The notes: generated by a model from the sequence alone, not told the origin. A stretch of DNA of 64,000 bases from Molanna angustata (GCA_963576475.1 OY754982.1:9501780-9565779); one strand, 5' to 3'; numbered from the stretch's first letter, positions 1-11,404 are shown. Numbers and translations are program-made.

Positions 1-668
1 TAAATCAAATAATACATACAATGTAAATAAGTTTCATAAATATGCATTCATGGGTTGTCATTAAAATATTCCTTAGCTAATTATGTAGTTTGGTGTTGGA
101 CCCAACCGCCATTTTTTTAATCGAAATAAAATCGTCTATTATGTGAATAATTATGTAAATTTGACGAATGCGTCATAATAATTGAATGCATTGTCTCACT
201 AATTAAGTAGATTATGGTAATATTAGTCACTCATGTCAAATTATATTACAATATTATCAATTAACACGCCATACACTGTGACATATAACCGCTCATAATA
301 TAACTACTCTAATCTCGTATCACATGCGTAATAAAATAGAGTGAATGTCCAACTGTATGACAGAATTATTCAAATTTCAAAATATGAATAGTAATTATTT
401 TAGAAGTAAACAAATGAAGCGAGTTATTATACCAAACGTAAATTGTGACTTTTATACAACAACAGAATGCTTGTTTTAGTGTCTTTTCAAACGGTCAGTT
501 GAATATGGTCTTGTAAGGTGAAACAGTTGTTGGAAGTTGAATAAAAGTATTGAAGAAATTTATATGAGCTCATATTTTCTCATTAATAATGCGATTCTAG
601 AAATTGAAAGTCGTCTCAATCTTATTGAAGACTGTACACATTGATAATGTCAAAGAGAATTGAATCCC
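1..668. other. AT-rich sequence, nothing recognised
   Basis: No open frame of useful length, no recognisable repeat end and no RNA gene was seen here. It runs into the left flank of repeat X. Confidence 0.5.
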
Positions 669-857
669 ACGTATTCCTATATTGGTATAATCTTACATGT
701 TCTCGTGTTAATACTAGTTGCATGTAACACATGAGATCCAACTGTCGATGGCGATAGTATGCATAATTGAAGAATACGTACTTTACGTAGGTACCAAACA
801 CTAAAACACAAATTAATAAATATTTTACGATATTATGTTTTCTATATATATGGTGAC

Positions 858-1640
858 AGGAAAATTATTGGAAAATCAATTATTCGAATGCTCAATTTTT
901 CGAAAATCAATTTTACGAATGGCAATTATTCGAATCACATTTTTTCGAAAAACAATTTTCCGAACACACAATTATCAGAATTTACAATTGTTCGAATTTT
1001 TATGACGTCATGTTGGTAGTATTGGTGGAATAAACCATAGATTTTTATTATAATATAAGATGTCGTAGTTAGCAAATTTTGTATGAAACGAAGTGAGGCA
1101 TTTTTCCGGGGGAGTAAATCGTTTTTCTATAAAATCGTAAATCGTTTTCGGATTTGTTTGTCGTAAAAAACACTTTGTTTATTAAGATTTAGAGTAAAGT
1201 TATTTAGAATGTGTTGAAATGTAAGGAAAACTGAAATATGTTGCCAACCAAAATGACAAACGCGCGATATTCCAGGACTCACTTTTTGTACGGAGTACTA
1301 CATCTACATAGTATAATAAAAATCTATGGAATAAAAAACATGGCGACGCAGCGCGCTGTAAACATCAGTTATAAAAAATGTGCAAGCATACGTACCCATC
1401 AATAATACAACAAGTAATAATAGTCTTCATCGAATATATTTTACTGGCAACAAATATATCAAAAGAGGCATCATAATGACACAAAAATATATATAATTCG
1501 GTCAATTGGTTTTCCAACAAATGTTAGTTCGAATAATTTGCTTTCGGACAATTGTCATTCTGATAACTGATTTTCGAAAAATTGTTATTCGTACTATTGC
1601 GCATTCGAACAATTGTGTTTCGAAGAATTTTCATGAAATC
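858..1640. mobile_element. Fold-back element with TTCGAA subrepeat arms
   Basis: The left arm (about 865-1000) and right arm (about 1498-1636) are inverted relative to each other. Each is built of degenerate 14-16 bp units of the form TTCGAA-N-CAATT. The element is absent from the second copy of repeat X, where the flanking X sequences are continuous, which marks it as an insertion. A MITE (1035-1327) has landed in its centre. The architecture, long arms of short tandem subrepeats, is that of Foldback-like DNA elements. No transposase is present. Confidence 0.6.
1035..1327. mobile_element. hAT-like MITE (family A), copy 1
   Basis: A 293-bp element with inverted ends (CCATAGATTTTTATTATA at the left, its near reverse complement at the right). 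The 8-bp direct repeat GGAATAAA lies at 1027-1034 and 1328-1335. A second copy at 7370-7681 is also flanked by an 8-bp direct repeat of different sequence. Eight-bp target duplications are typical of the hAT superfamily; assignment to hAT is an inference from TSD length. No coding capacity. Confidence 0.75.
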
Positions 1641-2456
1641 ATAATATATATTATGTAGGTATATATGTCAGGATAGGTATGGAGGTCAGTCTGTTTTTCC
1701 TACCCAGAATATGAAAACAGCATGATGTATGTTTGTAGATTAAGTAGGTATCAAACTATTGAGTGAGATATTGTGTAGTGTTTACTGCTTTCCAAATTGT
1801 TTGAAGCGATGCCGTCTTTAAATTCAATTTTTATAAAAAATGTTTAAAAAATTGGGATGTAGGTACTAATATAATGTACAATTTTTTTATAGAAAATTAA
1901 ATTATCTACTTGGGGTGTTTCAGCTTTTTTCGTTATTTAAAAAGAAAACTGGAAATATAGGCAGTTAAACACATAGACTTATCAAAAAAAATATTTTTCA
2001 AATGTTTGAGAAACTCTGGAACTTATTAAAGAAACAGATTTTATATTTGTCTATATTGAAACAAATTTTCAGCTTTCTAGCTTTTATGGCTTTTGAGATA
2101 TATGGAAAAATAAAGTAAAAAAATTAAAAGTTGATAAACTCCGATTGAAACAAATATTCTGAATTCTGAGATATTCTGAGAAATTCTGAGTATAAAACTT
2201 TTATGTCTATGACTTTCTATATTTTCTGAAGTTTTAGGCTTTGTTCATTCAGCGGATCAGAAGTTATAAACGGGACGACGACGACACACACACAGACACA
2301 CATATATATTCTACGAAGCCTCTAAGTTGGTGTTTTTGGTATGCAAAAAGTCCACTACACCATACAACATGTTCCTTCATACACGCGTCTTGGCTTAATA
2401 CTGTCGATTCATTAAGAGAATTAATTTCTCTTGAACGAATCGACAGTTAGATTATG

Positions 2457-3639
2457 AACTGTATTGTGATGATGGTGTTAGTTATTGTTGCTGAAAGTAA
2501 GTGTCAGTCCATTTGTTTTTTTATCTCCAGTAATTCATAAATTCAGTTTCAACTGGTTTTTAACGTGTTCGTAATCTTCATATTTTTTCATAGTAAATAT
2601 AAATATGTAGATAAGTTTGGATCAAGGAAGGAGTGTATGTTTTGGTCGATCATCTTTGTGTTTTTTTTGCTTTAAATGGTGTTGAGTGTTGTATTATTTA
2701 AGTTAAGACATTGTCTTGAGAACACGCCGATATGTCTAGAAATTATACTTGGCGTTTCACACAAGCAGTATTTTGTAGTTTTTATTAGGTATTCTTTAAT
2801 TATTTCTTTATAAAAAATAGAAATAAACTTTGATGAAAAACAAGATAGGAATTTGTGATTCTCTGTCATGTGGGCCTATCTCATAAGAGATTCATCGTAA
2901 TGGTACGTACATACGTAAAAAAAATCATATTTTACTGATTTTTTGTAGGTAATTTATTCATAGAGTGAATAATATCTACCTACATATTTTATCGCAGACA
3001 CTAAAATCCGAGAAAAATAAATACTCATCAATCTACGTACCTGGTTTAAAAGAAAGGGGGCACTGTGTGATTTATTGCGGCAATATTTTCAGCTTTTGAA
3101 TAATTTTCCTAAGAAGAGAGAAACATTAAAATTCAAATTTAATTCGATATTTTTCCAAAATGTATAACAGGAATACATAAATAACGTGAAAATTTTCCAG
3201 CGAATTATTCTAAACGCTGTGAGTAATGGCGGTTATCTATTATGAAATATGATTTTATGTCTTTGATAAGTGTTAGTAAAACGATTAAAGATGTGGATTT
3301 GGGATGTGGCAAGTGAATCAATTGTGAATTGACTGATAAATTTGTTCATTTGAACATGAAAAAGAGGCCTACCAATTTGATTCATGTAAAAATGATAATT
3401 TTCCTGTTGATGAACTGTGTTATGGATTTTCAAAAAGTAAGCCACTATTGTGTAGTACACTATTAGTAATCAAAAGGGTCATTTTTGTATATCGGCACCA
3501 CAGGCACATGAAGGGCTTATTTTTATGTTAGTGATTGATCAATAATCTAATACCATTCTCGAGTTGGAAGAGATGTCTCTTTTGGTAATTTTTTTTGTGA
3601 AATTATGATGTTGGACATTGTAAAAAGGGTTGCAACACT
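2457..3639. other. AT-rich sequence, nothing recognised
   Basis: Short frames of 65-75 codons on the minus strand show no domain or codon pattern and look like chance. No repeat boundaries were identified. Confidence 0.4.
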
Positions 3640-3940
3640 AAAATAGCGTTGGGCTGTCATGTCGCCTAAAGCTCGGACGATAAATGGACCATATGTGCTG
3701 GTATCCTAGACTAATGTTAAACTTAGAACGACCTCAGCTCCGTTGATGAGACATCTAGAGATGCACGAGTGAAATATGGATTGAGACGGCTCAAGAACGA
3801 TTGGCGTGGATAAGAATGTAGAAGGCCTATGTCCACAAGTGGACGACAACATTCTGAAGACGAAGAAGATGGTTGTGTATCGTTTGATCTATGTGGCATT
3901 TGAAAATCGGACCAGTTAAATAAATAAATAAATAAATAAA
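3640..3940 (+). pseudogene. RTE-like LINE 3' end remnant
   Basis: Interrupted plus-strand reading gives a basic segment ending in a motif like AYVHKWT at about 3820-3845, the usual C-terminal end of insect RTE-type endonuclease/reverse transcriptase ORFs (compare the related end at 60540-60590). It is followed by AAGAAGA-rich sequence and a (TAAA)n tract at 3918-3940. Frameshifts and stops make it non-functional. The family is inferred from the C-terminal tail only. Confidence 0.5.
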
Positions 3941-4640
3941 CCATTTATTTGTTGCCATTAATGTTACATCAAACAAAACAAAAAAGAATATATATATACA
4001 ATTTTGAACTACAATTGACAACAAAAAGTAAAAATGTATTTCTTCCTTCTCTTTTTTTACTGCTGGCACCCTTGTTGGTTCAATAACCATATCTTGCAGT
4101 GTTTCTTAAAACTCTGCAAAGAGTTCATCGCACGTATGTTCTGCGGCAACTCATTCCAGTACTTTGAGGAAGCATATCTAAAACTACCCTCGAATGCGGA
4201 GGTTCGATGTCTGGGGAGAACGAGTAAATGGCCTCTCTGTCGCGTTGAGTGGACGTGCAAATCACGTGACCATTGTAGTCTGTCAAACAGATAGGAAGGA
4301 GAACGTTTCTTTATCACACTATGTAGTTGACAAAGTGCAGCTTCCTTCTGTTAGACATGTTCAGAATCCCGTGCCGATTAAGATAAGGTGATATATGTGC
4401 TCGTCTAGGTATATTGAAGCAAAATCGGCGTTATTCGGCAAAGTTAGCGTTAAATATAATTTTGGTCAAATTGGATGTTCACCTTGTAGTGGCAGCTAGT
4501 GCTTCTTTAGAAAGAAGCCGGTGTGGTTTCAGATAACTATATACATCTATTGCAGCTTCAAAACATTAAGATCTAATCTTAATGGCCTGAGAGGTAATTT
4601 TAAGTAAACATCACGGGCATTTATCATTTTAGTACCGAGA
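3925..4640 (-). pseudogene. Jockey/CR1-like LINE 3' remnant
   Basis: The minus strand encodes the end of a non-LTR reverse transcriptase ORF. The stretch SSKYWNELPQNIRAMNSLQS (about 4130-4190) matches the conserved 'A..WN.LP..IR...S...FK' tail of Jockey/CR1 polyproteins, preceded by an R..R-rich segment. Upstream (4320-4640) the frame is broken by stops. The 3' end carries a TTTA-type tract (3918-3945 read on the plus strand), shared back to back with the RTE remnant to its left. Dead copy. Confidence 0.6.
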
Positions 4641-4841
4641 GAAGTAAGTAATGGTACAACATAGAGATGAATGGACACAATCTCCGATTTCACTTTCGTA
4701 TGATAATTATATTGTTTCAACTTCTACCAGGTCTTCCAAGCCACTTTACCTTTATTCGTTATATTATTAATTTTATCTGTTGTGTATATTATATATTATT
4801 ATGATAGGGAATGTTTTTCGTAATATATTGTGGTTTGTGAG

Positions 4842-4985
4842 ACATCTTATTACTAAACTAGTTTGTTGATGATCCAACTGTTGATGGTGATAGTATGCAT
4901 AATTAAAGAATACGTACCAATTTATAAACACAACACAAATTTAGAAATATTATAAGATATTTTGTTTTCTATATAAAAATTAAGT
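4842..4985 (+). repeat. Repeat X, partial third copy
   Basis: Only the left approximately 140 bp of repeat X is present: ATCCAACTGTTGATGG at about 4870, then AGTATGCATAATTAAAGAAT. It ends where the other copies continue into their middle block. Confidence 0.6.
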
Positions 4986-5084
4986 TATACTTAAATATTT
5001 ATATAATTTAAAGACAAGAGGAATTTAGTGTTAACAGGAAATGAAGAACAAAATTTAATTATTATCTCAGAAATAAATACCTTT

Positions 5085-5430
5085 CTATGTAAAAAACTGC
5101 ATTCAAAGAAAATATGATCACTATTCACTTCGTGTTCACCGCATGCACACGTTGGGGATAGAATAACCTTATTATAATCCTAAATAAATGAGATGCCAAG
5201 GAGCAATGGCCAATTCTTAAGCGACAAAGTAGGGAGACGTCAATTTTGGGGAGTTTTTGCCTGTAAAACCATGAAATTCTTGGATTCCATTTTTCTCTTA
5301 CTTGACTGTCAAGATGTACCATCCTCTCAAGTAGGGTGTGAAGAAAACACTGGGGAATTAATCCTTAATGAGCACGCTTCTCTAGCCAGCTGATCTGCCC
5401 GTTTATTACCTGAAGTATTTTTCTTTAGTT
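5085..5430 (-). pseudogene. LINE remnant with RNase H-like segment
   Basis: Reading the minus strand with stops gives SSGNKRADQLAREAC at about 5375-5420, the G-N-x-x-A-D motif of LINE-encoded RNase H domains. About 80 codons later comes EHEVNSDHIFFEC, like the C-terminal H/C cluster that follows RNase H in I-, R1- and LOA-type ORF2 proteins. Several stops are present. The neighbouring LINE remnants lack RNase H, so this is a different clade. The I/R1-like assignment is an inference. Confidence 0.5.
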
Positions 5431-5521
5431 TTCAAGGAATAAATTTATTTTTGATTTAACAGTAAAAGCACTTATCAGGCGAAATTGTCGTTTTTTTCAA
5501 AGAAATAGTATATTTAATATT

Positions 5522-5760
5522 ATATCTGACTGCTGATTCAAAGGTCCCGGGTTTCGTTTCCCGGTGGAGACACAGTTTTTAATTGTGTTTTCAGCCTGGA
5601 TCTGTGAGACGATTAATATCGTAAGTCTCACGCACACATATGTCAAATATTAATTTAACACGCACCCAATAACTTGTTATTGGGTGCGTGTTAAATTAAT
5701 ATTTGACATATGTAGTACCGAACTGTTAGTTGCCCAAGAAGCAATATAAAATAAAATAAA
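5522..5760 (+). mobile_element. SINE-1 (tRNA-derived), 5'-truncated copy
   Basis: This copy matches the full-length SINE-1 at 61312-61539 from just after the A box onward: a B-box region (slightly mutated, GGTTTCGTTTCC), then the GGAGACACAGTTTTTAATTG body and a TAAAA-rich tail at 5745-5760. The tRNA-like A box is missing. The body contains a newly formed perfect palindrome (5637-5712). Confidence 0.8.
5637..5712. repeat. Perfect 36-bp-arm palindrome inside SINE-1
   Basis: The left arm 5637-5672 and right arm 5677-5712 are exact reverse complements, separated by CTTG. The right arm is normal SINE-1 sequence. The left arm replaces the segment (AGAATGTGGCAA) found there in other SINE-1 copies. 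Confidence 0.95.
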
Positions 5761-5864
5761 AATGAATTACTATTGATATGTAGATATAACTACGGAGCTC
5801 TACAATATTTTAGTCAAACCAATAATCTCAATCGTAAGTTGTTTTGTTACTATAGTTCTCTTTT

Positions 5865-6218
5865 TTTCTTCTTATCAGGCTAATTCCATCCACTCCCGGA
5901 CGAAGGCCTCCTCTATCTCCTACCAAGCTACTTTACCTTGTGCTATATGCATCCAATTGACACCAGCATGACGGCTGATGTCATCCCTCCATCTCAGTGG
6001 TGGTCTTCCAACACCTCTGTTTGTCATCCGCGGTTTCCAAGATATAACGTATTCTTGGCCACCTGTATTCGGTGTACCTAGCAACGTGGCCTGCCCATCT
6101 CCATTTCACGGAAAGAATGCAGGAAAGATATCAACCATTTTAGTTGTTTGCCTGATGACATTATTTAGCACCCTGTTTCTCAGACTTATCGCAGAACGGC
6201 AATTTTCATGGTTCCCTT
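5865..6218 (-). pseudogene. RTE-like LINE 3' end remnant
   Basis: The minus strand reads as a decayed reverse-transcriptase C-terminus: NRVLNNVIRQTTKMVDI at about 6125-6175, then GVGRPPLRWRDDISRHAGV at about 5960-6015 and a W-H-I-A-Q tail. The G-R-P-x-x-R-W-x-D-D core is characteristic of RTE-type and related insect LINEs. Stops and a frameshift interrupt it. The plus-strand 80-codon frame here is antisense to it. Confidence 0.65.
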
Positions 6219-6338
6219 AGTTTTCAGCACTTTTCTGGGTCATTGTCACTTTTTTTTGGATTATTGTTATTTTATTTTATTTGGGGTATACACTTATGGA
6301 AAGGTTACATTCATTAAAATATATATGCAAGTGTTACA

Positions 6339-6386
6339 ATCAAAGACCTTATAATATACTTTGGTATATAAGGTCTTTGGTTACAA
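6339..6386. repeat. Hairpin in a LINE 3' UTR
   Basis: CAAAGACCTTATA and its reverse complement TATAAGGTCTTTG flank a short AT-rich loop, within the 3' UTR of the LINE-C-related remnant. Confidence 0.7.
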
Positions 6387-6489
6387 TCTATAGCTATGTA
6401 GGCCTACCATCCAATTATGTATATCCACTGTTATTTATATTTAACAAAACAAAAGAGAAATAAAATATAAAGGAATAATGATTAAAATA

Positions 6490-6522
6490 TGGTTAAGGAT
6501 GGTTAAGGATGGTTAAGGATGG
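6490..6522. repeat. 10-bp tandem repeat, three copies
   Basis: ATGGTTAAGG is repeated three times in perfect tandem, within the 3' UTR of the LINE-C-related remnant. Confidence 0.85.
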
Positions 6523-6845
6523 TGGGATAGGAAAGTGACGGGGAATGTCAGAGGATAACTAAAAGAGGGAGAGCAAATTAAGTTGTACAGTATTCATACA
6601 ATAAAATAAAACAAAACACCTATATATTGTTATCTCGGATCAGGTTGGATAATTCTTTCATATACCTGCTATACGGAGTATGAAATATGTCTAAACTATT
6701 GAATTTTTTGCTAAATGTTTCGCAGATACGAGGAACGGTAGAAATTTTTCGGTGATTTGTTTTATAATTTGAAATGTAGAAAAGATCAGTTTGTCGGGTT
6801 GTCCTAGAGGGAACACGGTAAGTAATGAGATTATTCGTTATTATA

Positions 6846-7361
6846 CTTAAGTCGACTAAATTGAAATGTATTTTGAAGTCATACTTTTTCGTGTATCCAT
6901 ATTACATATATACATATATAACAAAATCTGAACCTAATCTGAAAATACAAGTTACTAAAAAATAAATGTTTACTAATTTGAGCGAAGTGTCTTTGAGCTT
7001 CTAGTTCTTCATCAGATAATTTATTATACCAAAGAATTCGTCTATATTTTCTACGTGTTTTGTTCAGAACAAGAAGTCGTAGCGATACCAATCATCACTA
7101 GCGCACTCCATCAAAGATAACATCTTTCTTTCTGAATAATAATACAGGAACATCCTTTTACTACTTAACGTAGACGAGAATATATCACAGAATACTCAGG
7201 TAATATATTATACATGCGCAGTAAAAATATACGTCATACGTCATCATTTTGCACGTTTTTTAACCGACTCCCAAAACGTAGAGGTTAGCAATTCGACATG
7301 ATTTTTTTTTATTCAATAATAATTGTTTATTATGGTCAATTATAAAGTTTAAATATTTCCC
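6846..7361. other. AT-rich sequence, nothing recognised
   Basis: A 70-codon minus-strand frame (6879-7091) has no recognisable domain. No repeat ends were seen. Confidence 0.4.
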
Positions 7362-7369
7362 GCTCAAAA

Positions 7370-7681
7370 CCATAGATTTTTACTATAATATATTAGATGT
7401 CGTAGTCAGAAAATTTTGTATGAATCGAAGTGAGGCTTTTTTCCGCGGGATTTTCGACAACTATTTTGCAGACCACATCGTTTTTCTATAGAGAATAACG
7501 ACTAATGTGAATTGTTTTCGGATTTATTTGTCGAAAAAAAAACACTTTGTTCGTTAAGATTTAGAGAACAGTTATCTAGGAAGTGTTGATATGTAAGGAA
7601 AACTGCAATATGTTGCCAACCAAAACTGACTCACTTATATTGCACGGAGTACTCCATCTAGTATATTATATGAAAATATAT
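7370..7681. mobile_element. hAT-like MITE (family A), copy 2
   Basis: A 312-bp element collinear with copy 1 at 1035-1327 (shared blocks include TTTTGTATGAA, AAACACTTTGTT and TATGTTGCCAACCAAAA). The direct repeat GCTCAAAA is at 7362-7369 and 7682-7689, giving a second independent 8-bp target duplication. The right inverted end is more decayed than in copy 1. Confidence 0.75.
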
Positions 7682-7689
7682 GCTCAAAA

Positions 7690-8120
7690 CACCCACCGTA
7701 GATAATTTATTAAATTTTCAATTATAATGAGTTCACTATAATAAATCTTTTCATGTTTTTGTGTTGGTAAGCTTGCATCGTCGACAATCTGGCGAATTCA
7801 GTTGTATGGAGTTGCTCACATTTTGAATATTTCGCTACTCTGTAAATTTAGGGAGACTTTGCTTTTATAAAGAAATTTAAAACACATTTTACTGTTTTTG
7901 TGGGTATATCAAAAACAACTTTTATTATACTTACTTTGTGACGAATACTACAGAATTAATTTTTCCAATATAGGTTATCTACATATAATAATATGTGGTC
8001 ACATCTGGTAAATTTTAGTTTTTTACATCTGACAACACTAAAGATCTTAACCACCCAAAAACACGAATGAGTTACTATAGTGAACGCACTATTTGTTCAA
8101 TGTTATTATTTTAATTTGTT
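7690..8120. other. AT-rich sequence, nothing recognised
   Basis: No coding or repeat signal recognised. Confidence 0.4.
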
Positions 8121-8362
8121 TTGCTTCTAGGGTAACTAACAGGTAACTATTATTTATTTATTTAATATTGCTTCTCGGGCAACTAACAGGTACTATGTCA
8201 ATTATTAATTTAACACGCACCCAATAATAAGTTGCCACATTCTGGAGACTTACGATATTAATCGTCTCACAGATCCAGACTGAAAACACAATTAAAAACT
8301 GTGTCTCCACCGGGAATCGAACCCGGGACCAGATATCTAACCAACTGAGCCACGAAAGCCGA
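8121..8362 (-). mobile_element. SINE-1, full-length copy plus 3'-end fragment
   Basis: On the minus strand the copy starts at about 8362 with the tRNA-like head (GTGGCTCAGTTGGTTAGAT A box; GGTTCGATTCCCGG B box), continues through the common body, and ends in a TTTA-type tail at 8149-8172. A further 27-bp fragment of the SINE 3' end (8121-8147, CTAACAGGTAAC) lies directly beyond the tail. This suggests a SINE inserted next to, or a duplication of, an older SINE end. Confidence 0.85.
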
Positions 8363-8364
8363 CA

Positions 8365-8502
8365 ATTATGTCAAATATCAATTTATTACGTACCCAATAA
8401 GAAGTTGCTACATTATAGAGACTTGTGATATTTATTGTCTCACAAATCCAGACTAAAAATACAATTAAAAACTTTGTCTCAACCGGGTATTGTACCCGGG
8501 GC
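8365..8502 (-). mobile_element. SINE-1, 5'-truncated diverged copy
   Basis: Same orientation and head-to-tail with the preceding SINE. It covers the B box (mutated to a GGTACAATACCCGG-like sequence) through the TATTGGGTACG region. It is more diverged than its neighbour, so the two are separate insertions rather than a recent duplication. Confidence 0.75.
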
Positions 8503-8857
8503 CTATGTGTTCTAGTTTGCATAATGAGGACATACCCAGATATTTTTATGACTATTCAATTTTTGAGCTTCATCATTTAATTCCCCATCACTATGAGACG
8601 GTAGAGATTTCAAAATTTTAAAGCTTAGATATACTTTCTCTATAGGTTAGTCCGTAGAGAGTTTCATAGTAATGTATCTGTGTGAATGACGTACTGTAAA
8701 TATATTTGTGTACAGTTCTATACTTTAGTATATGTATTTACTTTAGAGCTGATTATTTTACCATGGGCAACGGTCAATATATATGTTTTTATGATTTCAT
8801 TAGCAATTAACTTGCCAATGCCAATATAATCTATGTGTAGGTTACCTACATATTTTT

Positions 8858-9400
8858 TTATTAATTTATTTACTTGCTCCCAAGAAACAAAGTTTCGCTG
8901 AGGGGAGCAATTCTCAGTCTAACTAATAATATAACAATGAAAACTTAAAACTAACATATAATAATTAAATAAAAAGGAAAAACAAAAAGAGAGAGAAAAA
9001 AGGAAAAAAAAATCCAATATATAATATATTGGATTCAGGATTGGATTCATATTGGGAAACACAAAAAACAATAAAGGAAGTTATTGGCTATTATCAAATC
9101 TATAAAAAAGAAAAAAAAGTATGTGCTTTCTGATATATTAAAATAAATGACAATAAGAATGAACTAAATACATACTTCTTTTTAATAAACATATCGGAGT
9201 TGGACGACAAATCAATAAGTGTAAATTTTTATTAAGAAATATAAAGTCTCTTCTTATACCGGGTTTAAGGGACTTACATCTTTTAAGTTTCCTCTCACGA
9301 TATTGTTATTATCAAGGGAGATTATTTTAAGTGGAAATTCTATTTTTCGTATTATCTCTGAGTAATCAAGTTAAGTGTAATTAAATAAAACGAACTTCAC
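8858..9400 (-). pseudogene. Possible LINE 3' end remnant
   Basis: A minus-strand GC-containing segment (CTTGGGAGCAAGTAAATAAA, about 8860-8885) followed by an AT-rich tail resembles other LINE 3' ends in the window. The region 9200-9390 gives a weak basic reading on the minus strand. No motif is firm. Confidence 0.25.
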
Positions 9401-10589
9401 TTAATTGGATGAGTTTTGGATAATAATTAGAACCTTAATAGCTATTGTAAGATCTTCGAAATACGCGCCATTTTTTCGTAATCTGAAAAGGTTCTTTTTG
9501 TTAAAACCTTCAAGAAATTATATCACTCGGGGAAAAGAAAGTGGTGTTGCGCTACGAGCATTTTGTGACGCAACATTTTCGTATGAGCTTTGAAATTTTA
9601 TTAGTCAATTTTTTTGCGTTCTTACAAGCGACGAACATACAACTAGGTACCTATATCAGTCATTTTGTAAGTATACATAGGGACCTGCGTCACTATTCCC
9701 CTTCTAAGGGGTTTTGTCGGATATTTATATTCTTTTAGAATCTTGACAATATAACGACAGGGGAATCTTGAAATAATTTTAATGTTGGGTATCTTAAATA
9801 AACTATTACAGCGGTACTAATAATATTTTCGTTAAAACTCGTTGTAGACAACTAAACCTCGCACTACGTAAACCACGTATTAGGCACTAATTCGTGGTTT
9901 AGTAGGTTCTGACTTATAATGTAAAAATGTACAAGGACTAAGTAAACCATGGAATACGGAATGAATGTTGCAGCCATTTAACGGGAATTTCGGAATTTTT
10001 CTTTACTTTATGCTATTTTTTGTTCATTCTCTATGACTTTATTAGCCGTCATCTATGACATCTATCGAGAATCGTATTTCTATGTTTGTCATTGTTTGTT
10101 TACTGCATGGTTTTGATGGTTTACTGTTTATGTATCGTCACGTTTTGGTTGGGTTCCCAATAATTTAACTTATTACAACATAACTTATTACATTTATTTT
10201 AAAACAATTGTCAATGGAAAATAAATATCTTTATTTATTAGCCTTCTACCAAATAAATCTACGAGATGTCTATAACTCCTGCCTTTGAAAATCTGTACTT
10301 TCTTCTAAAATTAATGCCTTCGTAATCAACAAACGGATTACAACGCACCTTATAAATTTTGCGTCTTCGAAAAATTGTTTCCACCTGCTCTATTTTTGAA
10401 ACGATCTTTCAAAATCGCCGATTCTATAATCAAACAGATTGTTGTCCATAATTAAAAAAAGTATTTCTTTAAAAATGACAAAATACAATACGCGCGGTCT
10501 ATTTGACTTTTGACAGCTCACGAATTCACTATTGCTATTCCACCACTAAACTAGGGGACCGGGTGGTTTAGCGTTAGCATGGTGATATA
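9401..10589. other. No gene recognised
   Basis: Contains two 60-65 codon plus-strand frames without domains. Imperfect inverted motifs of the AAACCA(T/C)G type occur near 9870-9950 and may be decayed ends of element W or a relative; no boundaries could be set. Confidence 0.35.
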
Positions 10590-11195
10590 AACCATGGAAT
10601 AAAATAGAAGTTTTAAAACTTGGTTATTAGTAAGATTTTTGGCCGTTAGGTTTTAGTCACTCTATTCCATGGTTCAACCTCGCTACTTTTTCGTTATTAG
10701 TACCGCCATTACGGTTTACTTATTAAATTTCGTAAATAGCTTACTAAACGTGCGAATAGATAATCACAGCTAAAATATTTAAGATCGGTATTAAAAAAAT
10801 CTTACTTATAAACGTATGCTAAATGACTAGTTCACTGTATTGTTTACGAACACCCTCATTTATTTTTTTATATGGCCGCATTGGCTCCACAGATATCAAA
10901 AAATAGATAAATGCATGTAAAATTTCTATAAATGACATCAAAAAATGAAAAAAAAAAACACCGCTTTGTGCCGTGTTGAGTCAAGTTAAACACGATTGCG
11001 ATGAAAAATAACAAGGAAAAACGTTTTAAGTATTAAATTTTTCTGTCAATCTCAAATATAATCATATGTGAAAAATCCGCCGTTTGAATTATTTACTATG
11101 TCGCGTTAGTTAAGCGTTAAACAAGTTCTCGACCTTTCCTAACTTGACGTCTATGAAATAAAGGTGTCGTAAAGATAGTCACGGTTTATAAGTTA
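10590..11195 (+). repeat. Dispersed repeat W, copy 1
   Basis: Roughly 450-600 bp found again in inverted orientation at 48853-49320. Shared blocks include TCTTACTTATAAACG, ATATGGCC.CATTGGCT, GGAAAAACGTT and GACGTCTATGAAATAAAG. The ends read ATAAACCATGG (10592) and CACGGTTTATAA (11178), an imperfect inverted pair, so W may be a decayed TIR element. Confidence 0.6.
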
Positions 11196-11404
11196 ACTTT
11201 TTCATTAATCACGCTCTATTACCAGGTACTATAGTTTACGTTTATAAGTAACACGGAAACTTTTGCATTCAAAGATAGTTTGTTTGCAGTAAAATGTTTT
11301 TTTTTGTATACCTATATCCGAAACAAATCGAAAAAAATTATCCCTCAGTATAAATGAGGTATTATTTATTTGGTAATATACTATCATAAATTTCTTTAAT
11401 TTTG

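Larger units (their letters stand above)
669..2456 (+). repeat. Dispersed repeat X, copy 1, interrupted
   Basis: About 1.0 kb of sequence shared with 39905-40968, split in this copy into 669-855 and 1645-2456 by an inserted fold-back element. Shared landmarks are the left segment around 713-740 (ATCCAACTGTCGAT), a middle block containing TACCCAGAATATGAAAA, and a CA-rich microsatellite at 2283-2305. The right end (AATCGACAGTT near 2435-2450) is the reverse complement of the left segment, so the repeat may be a non-autonomous DNA element with roughly 14-bp inverted ends. Both copies also share about 40 bp left of that motif, so the true end is uncertain. The 69-codon frame across the microsatellite is not conserved in the other copy. 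Confidence 0.7.
6258..6845 (-). pseudogene. LINE-C-related Jockey-like 3' remnant
   Basis: The minus strand from about 6840 to 6615 reads RVPSRTTRQTDLFYISNYKT, then RKISTVPRICETFSKK and DIFHTPYSRYMKEL. This aligns with the C-terminus of the LINE-C protein (residues about 785-850 of the frame at 53079-55637: CPARQNRQNLLFYTKYSRTN ... DIFNNSLHSLKKQL). Some 350 bp of 3' UTR follow, ending in a CCCCAAATAAAATAAAATA tail (plus-strand 6262-6285), very like the LINE-C tail. 5'-truncated, dead copy. Confidence 0.65.

Noticed and set aside
5978..6220. 80-codon plus-strand gene
   Set aside because: It is antisense to a LINE C-terminal remnant with the GRPPLRWRDD signature.
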